From: Caldifarciminota bacterium
GTDB taxonomy: Bacteria; Hydrothermota; Tepidihabitantia; Tepidihabitantales; Tepidihabitantaceae
NCBI GenBank assembly: GCA_903908785.1
Contig: CAIVTL010000212.1
Span: forward strand, 1 to 10,708
Length of the DNA: 10,708 nucleotides
Direction of reading: 5' to 3'
The notes below the pieces were generated by a model that was given only the letters and a program-made list of their open reading frames with translations, ran no database searches and was not told where the DNA came from. The translations under genes were made by a program, and so were the position numbers. Shown here in pieces: positions 5,752 through 9,614 of the stretch (positions are counted from its first letter, which is position 1; each line of letters begins with the position of its first letter).

Positions 5752-5883
5752 ACCAGCGGGTTGAGTCGCCGGATGGCACCTGCTGGAACAGAGCACCCCA
5801 AGACTCAAAGGCGAAAGCTCTCGTCATTAGTCCTTTGGACTTAGGACCTGCGTCCTCGCCATGGGGCTTAGGGTGAATCGGAA
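5752..5883. other. Degenerate counterpart of the 9297-9401 structured element
   Basis: The stretch contains CACCCCAAG (5797-5805) facing CTTAGGGTG (about 5867-5875), an AGGCGAAAGCTC loop, and the same junction into GAAGCCGGA and a livF fragment as the intact element near 9400. It looks like a decayed copy. No gene is seen. Confidence 0.4.
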
Positions 5884-5961
5884 GCCGGACAGGGCCATCT
5901 TGCCTATCTCGAACACGTAGGAACGGTGGCTGATTTCAAGGGCCAATCGGGCGTTCTGCTG
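5884..5961 (-). pseudogene. livF-like 3' fragment (26 codons)
   Basis: The minus strand encodes QQNARLALEISHRSYVFEIG followed by KMALSG, nearly the same as the matching part of the 48-residue fragment at 9615-9761. Where that fragment continues ESHSLSEDPR, this one leaves homology after SG at the same codon as the fragment at 9405-9446. There is no start and no ATPase core. Confidence 0.7.
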
Positions 5962-6013
5962 ACCTAACGGTGCGGAGTCAAAGGCCCAGGATATTCTGTT
6001 CTGGCCCAACTCA

Positions 6014-6037
6014 CGCGGTTCACTTAAATGAACCGCG
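6014..6037. repeat. 24-bp dyad repeat, TA centre, one mismatch
   Basis: CGCGGTTCACT-TA-AATGAACCGCG, mismatched only at the C/A pair 6023/6028. The flanks are TCA on the left and CGACT on the right. It lies 19 bases downstream of the winged-helix gene's stop on the minus strand. Confidence 0.85.
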
Positions 6038-6055
6038 CGACTCTGCCGTCCGGTT

Positions 6056-6367
6056 CTAGCGGCGGTCGACCGCAGACGCGGCTTCCAGCAGTACTTTGAA
6101 GGCCCGCATCCTCGGGTCAGCAAGGTTGGCACGGTAGAACCGCTTTGGCCCCCGTTCCTCGGTCAAGACTACCAGTCCGACCTCGGCGAGCACATGCAGT
6201 GCCTGGTTCACGCCGCCGCGCGACAGCCCGGCGTCGTCCGAGAGTTCGACGCTGTAGTAACTCCGCTCCGGGTTCTCGCAGAGAAACGCCAGCACCGCCT
6301 GCTCCAGCGACGCGACAAACAGCTTGCTCGAATCCGGCCGTCGTTTGCGAGCGGAAAGCAGTTTCAT
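6056..6367 (-). CDS. Small winged-helix DNA-binding protein, probable autoregulator
   Basis: This 103-residue basic protein is a single winged helix. Residues 21-35 (LEQAVLAFLCENPER) form the first helix, 39-62 (SVELSDDAGLSRGGVNQALHVL) the helix-turn-helix, and 64-81 (VGLVVLTEERGPKRFYRAN) the wing. The tail LADPRMRAFKVLLEAA resembles the end of winged helices fused to MNT-type nucleotidyltransferases (FYRANxxxPxFxxL), but no transferase domain or partner gene follows. Its own promoter has an 18-bp dyad directly over the -10 box, a typical repressor arrangement, and the same 18 bp recur at 2691-2708. Variants of the dyad occur ten more times in the window. It is the best candidate for the protein that reads these dyads. 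ATG 6367 has no Shine-Dalgarno, and the predicted leader is about nine bases. Confidence 0.7.
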   Translation of the reverse strand: MKLLSARKRRPDSSKLFVASLEQAVLAFLCENPERSYYSVELSDDAGLSRGGVNQALHVLAEVGLVVLTEERGPKRFYRANLADPRMRAFKVLLEAASAVDRR

Positions 6368-6377
6368 GATGACGTCG

Positions 6378-6410
6378 GGTTCATTATAGTGAACTGCGCG
6401 GCGTGGTCAA
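6378..6410 (-). promoter_or_regulatory. Promoter and dyad operator of the winged-helix regulator
   Basis: On the minus strand TTGACC (6410-6405), a 16-bp spacer and TATAAT (6388-6383). AGTTCACTATAATGAACC (6395-6378) covers the -10 box and is identical to 2691-2708. The arms GTTCA and TGAAC are perfect, with one asymmetric C/A pair inside. Binding here would block RNA polymerase, so negative autoregulation is likely. Confidence 0.7.
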
Positions 6411-6468
6411 CGGCGTTCAGCGCCCGCAGAGAGTACGCGTGCGGGCCGGCAGGACCGCGACCAGGTCA

Positions 6469-6492
6469 CGCAGTTCATTTAAGTGAACCGCG
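6469..6492. repeat. 24-bp dyad repeat, TA centre, extended arms
   Basis: CGCAGTTCATT-TA-AGTGAACCGCG with two mismatched pairs (A/C and T/G). The dyad extends outward through GTCAC and GTGAC to 6465-6496, a 32-bp span. The DNA on its right is purine-rich. Confidence 0.85.
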
Positions 6493-6617
6493 TGACTTGG
6501 GACCCGAGTGAAAGAAGCGAAAGGGAGAGGCAGGAAGAGCAGGAGGACCGAATGTGAGACATGGCTTAGGATCCCTGACCATCGACGAAGAGCGCGCTCC
6601 CTTTGTCCGCCTTCAGA

Positions 6618-6645
6618 CCCGCGGTTCACTTAAATGAACCGCGGG
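6618..6645. repeat. 24-bp dyad repeat, TA centre, CCC/GGG extension
   Basis: The core at 6620-6643 is CGCGGTTCACT-TA-AATGAACCGCG with one mismatch. CC and GG extend the pairing to 28 bp. Confidence 0.85.
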
Positions 6646-6650
6646 GTGTA

Positions 6651-6804
6651 GCACTGGAGACCAGAGACCGAGAACGAGAAGCCTGGGGTTGAGGACTAGG
6701 GACAGGACACTGGAAACTGGTCACTGGCAACTGGAAACCGGCGCTGAGCCTGCCGGTCCGCCAATCTGCAATCTGAAATCTAGAATCTAAAATGTGATGG
6801 CGCG
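6651..6804. repeat. Phase-locked heptamer array, 22 units
   Basis: From GCACTGG to TGGCGCG the sequence can be cut into 22 consecutive 7-mers without a slip. The unit drifts from AGACCNN and GGACNNG through NNACTGG (ACACTGG, AAACTGG, TCACTGG, CAACTGG, AAACCGG), a three-unit linker, then AATCTGC, AATCTGA, AATCTAG, AATCTAA and AATGTGA. The second half recurs almost unchanged at 8902-8992. Confidence 0.85.
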
Positions 6805-6831
6805 TCCTACGCGCCGTGCAGTCTCGCCTGT

Positions 6832-6859
6832 TTGACGTGGCTCGAATACGCCCTAGAAT
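6832..6859 (+). promoter_or_regulatory. Promoter of the orphan antitoxin, leaderless
   Basis: TTGACG (6832-6837), a 16-bp spacer and TAGAAT (6854-6859). The ATG at 6866 is six bases after the -10 box, the normal place for +1, so the mRNA should start at the start codon. Confidence 0.65.
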
Positions 6860-6865
6860 TTGGAC

Positions 6866-7063
6866 ATGAGTGACCCCACGGTCAAAGTCTCAGTCCGCAA
6901 CGGCACCGTCATCATCCGGTTCCCGGCGCGGCTGCTGCGCGCGAGAACTGCATCGCGCAGCCGGCGCGCTTCCGCGAGCCGGGAGGCGTTGAAAGCGGCC
7001 CGCGGCATGTGGAAACGGCGCAAGCTCGACCCGCTTGCGTACCAGCACGAAGTCCGTGGCTAG
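6866..7063 (+). CDS. VapB-like orphan antitoxin
   Basis: This 65-residue, very basic protein begins MSDPTVKVSVRNGTVIIRFP, a strand pattern like that of AbrB/MazE or ribbon-helix-helix type antitoxin N-termini. It ends SREALKAARGMWKRRKLDPL then AYQHEVRG, like the toxin-binding tail of VapB-type antitoxins (G-x-W-K-x-R). A TTG at 6860 is in frame, but the promoter places +1 at the ATG. The stop TAG shares its G with a GTG that opens a six-codon frame resembling the start of a PIN-domain toxin (next entry), so the partner seems lost. Family assignment rests on general resemblance only. Confidence 0.5.
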   Translation: MSDPTVKVSVRNGTVIIRFPARLLRARTASRSRRASASREALKAARGMWKRRKLDPLAYQHEVRG

Positions 7064-7089
7064 TGGAACTGACCGCGGATCGGAAGTAG
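7063..7089 (+). pseudogene. Possible vapC remnant (first codons only)
   Basis: GTG GAA CTG ACC GCG GAT encodes MELTAD and is followed by CGG AAG TAG. VapC toxins commonly begin M-x-L-T-x-D-T-N/S with that Asp in the active site, and often overlap the vapB stop exactly as here (TAGTG). Homology ends right after the Asp, and the sequence soon passes into heptamer repeats. The match is only six residues, so this is a suggestion. Confidence 0.3.
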
Positions 7090-7125
7090 AGTCGCTCAGC
7101 CCGTTCGGCCGCAAACCGTAGCCCG

Positions 7126-7230
7126 CCGCCCGCAACCCGCTATCCGCTGTCCGCTACCGCAGACTGCAAACTGGTAACCGGGAACTCGCGGCCATTGGCC
7201 GCGTCCAATCTCCAATCTTGAATCTGAAAT
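7126..7230. repeat. Phase-locked heptamer array, 15 units
   Basis: Fifteen 7-mers without a slip: CCGCCCG, CAACCCG, CTATCCG, CTGTCCG, CTACCGC, AGACTGC, AAACTGG, TAACCGG, GAACTCG, CGGCCAT, TGGCCGC, GTCCAAT, CTCCAAT, CTTGAAT, CTGAAAT. The GAACTCG-CGGCCAT-TGGCCGC part has a cousin near 2830-2850. The array ends five bases before a dyad repeat. Confidence 0.8.
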
Positions 7231-7235
7231 GGGTG

Positions 7236-7253
7236 GGTTCATTTAAATGAACC
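7236..7253. repeat. Dyad repeat, TA centre, 18-bp form
   Basis: GGTTCATTTAAATGAACC is perfect, but the left outer CGC arm is replaced (GTG) while the right flank CGCGTGACATGG is kept. This copy begins a direct repeat of about 136 bp shared with 9127-9261. Confidence 0.85.
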
Positions 7254-7371
7254 GCGTGACATGGTTGACTGGTATTGGAGACAGATGGTGAGAATCTGGA
7301 GGCTGAGGTTAGTGACGGATGAAGAGTGAGAGCGGGCTGATACGGTACGCGCTTGCGCGGCGAGGTAGGCT
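7236..7371 (+). repeat. Long direct repeat, copy A (copy B at 9127-9261)
   Basis: The dyad and the next 118 bp match 9127-9261 at roughly 85 percent by eye, with one indel. Shared blocks include GGTGAGAATCTGGAGG, GAGGTTAGTGACGGATGAAG and, at the end, a sequence corresponding on the minus strand to the livF C-terminus (AYL). Here that stop has become CAA (AYLAAQ); in copy B it is still AYLGA-stop. Confidence 0.8.
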
Positions 7372-7386
7372 CCTGCCGGTTCGCCC

Positions 7387-7475
7387 AATCTGCAATCTTG
7401 AATCTGGAATCTGGAATGCGTTGGCGCCGCGTCCGCCCTGCATGCTGTCTACTGTATGCTGACTACTGTCCGCTG
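7387..7475. repeat. Heptamer arrays AATCTNN and NNNNCTG
   Basis: AATCTGC, AATCTTG, AATCTGG, AATCTGG, AATGCGT, TGGCGCC, then after a short phase slip CATGCTG, TCTACTG, TATGCTG, ACTACTG, TCCGCTG (7441-7475). A livF fragment starts next. Confidence 0.75.
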
Positions 7476-7511
7476 CGCCCGGCTCTCGCCGGACAGGGCA
7501 ATCTTGCCTAT
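7476..7511 (-). pseudogene. livF-like fragment (IGKIALSGESRA)
   Basis: Twelve codons IGKIALSGESRA on the minus strand match the glycine-rich part of the LivF C-terminus, identical in IGKIALSGES to the longer fragment at 9615-9761. A dyad repeat lies 18 bases upstream in the sense direction. Confidence 0.6.
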
Positions 7512-7529
7512 GCCCCCGCCTGCATGACC

Positions 7530-7553
7530 CGCGGTTCATTATAATGAACCGCG
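7530..7553. repeat. 24-bp dyad repeat, AT centre, perfect
   Basis: CGCGGTTCATT-AT-AATGAACCGCG with flanks GACC on the left and TGACT on the right. The DNA from 7554 to 7708 holds no convincing gene. A 15-base inverted repeat (GCGGCGA-A-TCGCCGC, 7709-7723) sits just past the next toxin's stop. Confidence 0.9.
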
Positions 7554-7725
7554 TGACTCGGCGCTTGGATGGAGCAATTCAGGATACTCAGACTGGGGAC
7601 TTGGGATTTACGGCCAGGCCGGGAAACGGAGGCTACCGGGTCGGACCGCAGCGTCATTCGGGCCGGCCTTGGCTGTATTCGGAGCCCGCCGTCAAGCAAA
7701 CGACCGACGCGGCGAATCGCCGCCG

Positions 7726-8016
7726 CTAGTGCCTGTCTTTCCAGTAGCCCGGAAGCCGGTGAAGGTGCATCAGGGCCAGAACGAAGATTCGGTCGGGTTC
7801 GACGCTGTACAAGATGCCGTAGGGAAAACGGTTGACCAGACAACGCCGGACGCCGCCTTCGAGGACGGGCCAGGCATTTGGGTACGACAGGATGTTGCGC
7901 ATCGCGGCCAGTACCTCCAACGAAAACTCTTCCCCGAGGGACGGCTCGACTTTCTCATAGAAGGCGACCGCCTCGACGAGCTCAGCTTCGGCTTCCGGGT
8001 GGAAGTCGAAGGTCAT
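7726..8016 (-). CDS. RelE/ParE family toxin of an addiction module
   Basis: This 96-residue protein begins MTFDFHPEAEAELVEAVAFY, the signature opening of ParE/RelE-type toxins (F-x-P-E-A-x-x-E-L-x-E-A-x-x-Y-Y/F-E). It continues with LGEEFSLEVLAAMRNILSYP, then VRRCLVNRFPYGILYSVEP, IFVLALMHLHRLPGYWKDR. All family blocks are present. The start ATG at 8016 overlaps the antitoxin stop (ATGA); an in-frame upstream extension to 8121 lies inside the antitoxin gene and is rejected. The target cannot be predicted. Confidence 0.85.
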   Translation of the reverse strand: MTFDFHPEAEAELVEAVAFYEKVEPSLGEEFSLEVLAAMRNILSYPNAWPVLEGGVRRCLVNRFPYGILYSVEPDRIFVLALMHLHRLPGYWKDRH

Positions 8017-8240
8017 CGGGCGAATCGGTCTGCTACGCGTGCCAGCACCTCGTCGCCGGGCACCGGCTTGACGCGGCCTGCGCGAAGCTCGGCAAGCCGC
8101 GCCTCCGCTGTCTCCGCCCAAGCCTCGTCGATCTCCGCATCGGGGACGTTCAGCGTCCGAAGAAGAGAATCGACGACGGCAACTCGGTCATCGACCGGAA
8201 GCTGCTTCGCTTCCTCGATTATGTCTTTCACTCCATGCAT
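8013..8240 (-). CDS. Addiction-module antitoxin (RelB-like, TIGR02574 type)
   Basis: This 75-residue protein reads MHGVKDIIEEAKQLPVDDRV, then AVVDSLLRTLNVPDAEIDEAW, ETAEARLAELRAGRVKPVPGDEVLARV. This is the standard pattern of the putative addiction module component family: a helix with QLPxDDRxxVxDSLL, a linker, then E-I-D-x-A-W and G-x-V-x-x-V-P-G-x-E-V. The ATG at 8240 has a good Shine-Dalgarno (GGAGG at 8251-8247, six bases away), unlike several other genes here. The toxin follows with a four-base overlap. The expected leader from the promoter at 8308-8336 is about 60 bases. Confidence 0.85.
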   Translation of the reverse strand: MHGVKDIIEEAKQLPVDDRVAVVDSLLRTLNVPDAEIDEAWAETAEARLAELRAGRVKPVPGDEVLARVADRFAR

Positions 8241-8302
8241 ATCAATCCTCCAGCAAAGCTCAATGCGCCAGGCATCGCGGCGATGGTCTGCTCTTCCATC
8301 AT
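8228..8302 (-). CDS. Possible leaderless 24-codon ORF overlapping the antitoxin start
   Basis: Two ATGs in tandem (8302 and 8299) lie five and eight bases after the -10 box TACACT. They open a frame starting MMEEQTIAAMPG and ending 13 bases inside the antitoxin gene at TGA (8228-8230). The layout copies that of the 26-codon ORF before the HNH gene. I do not recognise the peptide; it may be chance, since the antitoxin has its own Shine-Dalgarno. Confidence 0.3.
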   Translation of the reverse strand: MMEEQTIAAMPGALSFAGGLICME

Positions 8303-8307
8303 GCTCA

Positions 8308-8336
8308 AGTGTAGCTTCTGCGCCTCACGAAGTCAA
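8308..8336 (-). promoter_or_regulatory. Promoter of the addiction-module TA operon
   Basis: On the minus strand TTGACT (8336-8331), a 17-bp spacer and TACACT (8313-8308). The transcription start is predicted near 8301. Confidence 0.6.
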
Positions 8337-8373
8337 AGGACGAAAGCGGGAGGCAACCGCCAAGACGCCAAGG

Positions 8374-8450
8374 GCCGGACAGGGCAATCCAACCTGTTGC
8401 CAGCGAAGGCCGCTCGCAGAACCCGCGGTTCATTATAATGAACCGCGTGA
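8374..8450 (+). repeat. Direct repeat of about 75 bp, copy A (copy B at 8758-8833)
   Basis: A livF scrap, a short spacer and a dyad form one block present twice with few differences. Both read GCCGGACAGGGCAATC, then CACCTGTTGCC or AACCTGTTGCC, a 20-base spacer ending GCAGAACC, and the dyad. The minus strand of copy A encodes ATGWIALSG (8374-8400), related to LivF ETGxIxLSG. The block shows that dyad and livF fragment spread together. Confidence 0.8.
8424..8447. repeat. 24-bp dyad repeat, AT centre, perfect
   Basis: CGCGGTTCATT-AT-AATGAACCGCG, flanks AACC and TGACTTAG. It contains TATAAT on both strands, but no -35 box stands 16-17 bp away in either direction. Confidence 0.9.
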
Positions 8451-8556
8451 CTTAGAGCTGGAATTGGGAAGACTGGAGCTCAGACTACGGGCAGTTGGGG
8501 CTGACGGTGAACCGGGAATGGAAGAACCGGTTCAGAGGATACGGGGTGCGGGAACC
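8448..8556. other. Short inter-dyad segment, no gene
   Basis: This purine-rich segment between two dyads has a weak 7-bp register (GAGCTGG, AATTGGG, AAGACTG, GAGCTCA). I see no gene and no promoter. Confidence 0.5.
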
Positions 8557-8580
8557 CGCGGTTCATTATAATGAACCGCG
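8557..8580. repeat. 24-bp dyad repeat, AT centre, perfect
   Basis: CGCGGTTCATT-AT-AATGAACCGCG, flanks AACC and TGGTTTGG. It is followed by about 100 bases that are strongly purine-rich on the plus strand. Confidence 0.9.
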
Positions 8581-8700
8581 TGGTTTGGGACACGAATAGT
8601 GAGGAGACACTGAAGGGGAGAGAGACATACAACTGAGACAGGAATCGAGACGGAGATTGAGGAATGGAAGCCGATTGCGGAGGCCAAGGAAACTGGGCGC

Positions 8701-8784
8701 TTACGCGCCCAGGTACGCTTTCTTGATTCTCGGGTCGTCGGCCAGCGCCCGGCTCTCGCCGGACAGGGCAATCTCACCTGTTGC
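8701..8784 (-). pseudogene. livF-like 3' end with its native stop (27 codons)
   Basis: The minus strand encodes ATGEIALSGESRALADDPRI followed by KKAYLGA and TAA. The end D-P-R-I-K-K-A-Y-L-G-A is the textbook C-terminus of LivF/LivG ATPases (D-P-x-V-x-x-A-Y-L-G). There is no Walker A, signature or Walker B motif, so it is only a tail. A dyad repeat lies 22 bases upstream in the sense direction. Confidence 0.75.
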
Positions 8785-8833
8785 CAATAAAGCCGCGCGC
8801 AGAACCCGCGGTTCATTTAAATGAACCGCGTGA
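8758..8833 (+). repeat. Direct repeat of about 75 bp, copy B (copy A at 8374-8450)
   Basis: This is the same livF scrap, spacer and dyad block as copy A. The dyad centre is TA here and AT in copy A, so the centre changed while the flanks stayed alike. Confidence 0.8.
8807..8830. repeat. 24-bp dyad repeat, TA centre, perfect
   Basis: CGCGGTTCATT-TA-AATGAACCGCG, flanks AACC and TGACATGG. Confidence 0.9.
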
Positions 8834-8901
8834 CATGGGCCTGGAGCGAGAAAGACTGAAGCATAAGGACCAGAACGTAAGACTCATGAACAAAGGACCT
8901 C

Positions 8902-8992
8902 GGACTGGAAACTGGTACCTGGCAACTGGAAACCGGCGCTGAGCCTGCCGGCCCGCCAATCTGCAATCTGAAATCTAGAATCTAGAATGGAG
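8902..8992. repeat. Phase-locked heptamer array, 13 units
   Basis: GGACTGG, AAACTGG, TACCTGG, CAACTGG, AAACCGG, CGCTGAG, CCTGCCG, GCCCGCC, AATCTGC, AATCTGA, AATCTAG, AATCTAG, AATGGAG. It is nearly identical to the second half of 6651-6804, including the non-repetitive linker. A livF scrap (minus strand GESRA, 8995-9010) follows. Confidence 0.85.
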
Positions 8993-9027
8993 GTGCGCCC
9001 GGCTCTCGCCGCCGGTCCGCGCCGCAT

Positions 9028-9066
9028 CCTGCGCTGCAAACTGCCAACTGGTAACTGGAAACTGGC
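9028..9066. repeat. NNACTGN heptamer array
   Basis: GCGCTGC, AAACTGC, CAACTGG, TAACTGG, AAACTGG in register, ending at a GCGCGTC-AGACGCGC inverted repeat (about 9065-9080). Confidence 0.65.
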
Positions 9067-9081
9067 GCGTCAGACGCGCCG

Positions 9082-9108
9082 TGCTATCTTGCCTATCTCG
9101 AACACCTC
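9082..9108 (-). pseudogene. livF-like scrap (EVFEIGKIA)
   Basis: The minus strand encodes EVFEIGKIA, matching YVFEIGKIA of the fragment at 9615-9761. A dyad lies 14 bases upstream in the sense direction. Confidence 0.5.
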
Positions 9109-9122
9109 TGCCGGCAGAAACA

Positions 9123-9146
9123 CGCGGTTCATTTAAATGAACCGCG
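9123..9146. repeat. 24-bp dyad repeat, TA centre, perfect
   Basis: CGCGGTTCATT-TA-AATGAACCGCG; the left A and right T extend it to 26 bp. It starts copy B of the long direct repeat. Confidence 0.9.
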
Positions 9147-9261
9147 TGACTTGGCTGACTGGCGTTGGAGGGGGGTGGTGAGAATCTGGAGGTTGAGGTT
9201 AGTGACGGATGAAGACTGAGAGCGGACTGATGCGGTGCGCGCTTATGCGCCCAAGTAGGCT
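9127..9261 (+). repeat. Long direct repeat, copy B (copy A at 7236-7371)
   Basis: This is the second copy of the roughly 136-bp unit beginning at the dyad. Here the right end keeps an intact livF tail (AYLGA and stop on the minus strand). Confidence 0.8.
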
Positions 9262-9446
9262 TTCTTGATGCGAGGACCTTCGGAAAGGGACTTGCAGGTT
9301 CACCCCAACGGGGTGACAGGTGCACGTGCGGCGACCAAAGGAAGCCGCGTACACCGCCTTGAGGGGCGAAAGCCCCTAAGGTACGGGGCTTGGGGTGAAC
9401 CGAAGCCGGATAGGGCAAGCTGGCCGATCTCGAATACGTGGGAACG
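9243..9446 (-). pseudogene. livF-like 3' end interrupted by an inserted element
   Basis: On the minus strand RSHVFEIGQLALSG (9446-9405) and LSEGPRIKKAYLGA plus stop (9287-9243) are the two halves of one LivF tail. In the uninterrupted fragment at 9615-9761 they are separated by only four codons (ESHS). Here about 117 bases (9288-9404) lie between them. Confidence 0.75.
9297..9401. mobile_element. Structured insertion of about 105 bp with 12-bp terminal inverted repeats
   Basis: GGTTCACCCCAA (9297-9308) and TTGGGGTGAACC (9390-9401) are perfect inverted repeats. Inside are a strong hairpin, CCTT-G-AGGGGC-GAAA-GCCCCT-AAGG (9357-9381, GAAA tetraloop, one bulge), and a GGTG...GCGGC / GCCGC...CACC arm (about 9310-9354). 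CACCCC can pair instead with GGGGTG at 9310-9315, an alternative local hairpin. No protein is encoded. It could be a MITE-like element or a structured RNA; a decayed relative lies at 5797-5883. Confidence 0.5.
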
Positions 9447-9478
9447 TGGCTGGTTGCTCCGCGACGCAGCTGATGACC

Positions 9479-9502
9479 CGCGGTTCATTTAAATGAACCG
9501 CG
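9479..9502. repeat. 24-bp dyad repeat, TA centre, perfect
   Basis: CGCGGTTCATT-TA-AATGAACCGCG, flanks GACC and TGACTTAG. This is the last copy in the window. Confidence 0.9.
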
Positions 9503-9581
9503 TGACTTAGGACCGAAAGAAGTAGAAGAGAATATACAGCCTGGTAGCCTTGGAGTGAGGACTGGAGGAAGAGAGATCCAA

Positions 9582-9608
9582 ACTGCGAACTGGGAACTGG
9601 GAACTACT
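9582..9608. repeat. Short NAACTGG heptamer array
   Basis: AAACTGC, GAACTGG, GAACTGG, GAACTAC in register, directly before the stop side of the longest livF fragment. Confidence 0.6.
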
Positions 9609-9614
9609 TGGGCG

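Noticed and set aside
7544..7729. Small plus-strand ORF beginning inside a dyad (MNRVTRRLDG)
   Set aside because: ATG AAC CGC is part of the dyad itself, and after other copies the same frame stops quickly or differs, so the apparent start is a by-product of the repeat.
7669..8571. 300-codon plus-strand open frame
   Set aside because: It is antisense to a clear toxin-antitoxin operon with family motifs and proper overlap, runs through dyad repeats, and its translation has no recognisable domain.
8581..8690. Peptides starting at the GTG just after each dyad (VTW..., VVW...)
   Set aside because: The frames are unrelated or stop within two codons in several copies. Similar starts at 7254 and 9147 come from the long direct repeat.
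6014..9502. CRISPR array
   Set aside because: The repeats are fully palindromic, spaced from 75 to 870 bp, and the segments between are not uniform spacers. No cas gene is seen.
6014..9502. Integron attC sites
   Set aside because: There are no paired R''/R' boxes, no bulges and no GTTRRRY core in the dyads, and no tyrosine recombinase in the window. Only the layout is similar.
6014..9502. REP/BIME elements mobilised by a RAYT transposase
   Set aside because: The dyads have no hairpin loop and no GTAG-type foot, and no Y1 transposase gene is present. The centre is AT-rich like an operator.
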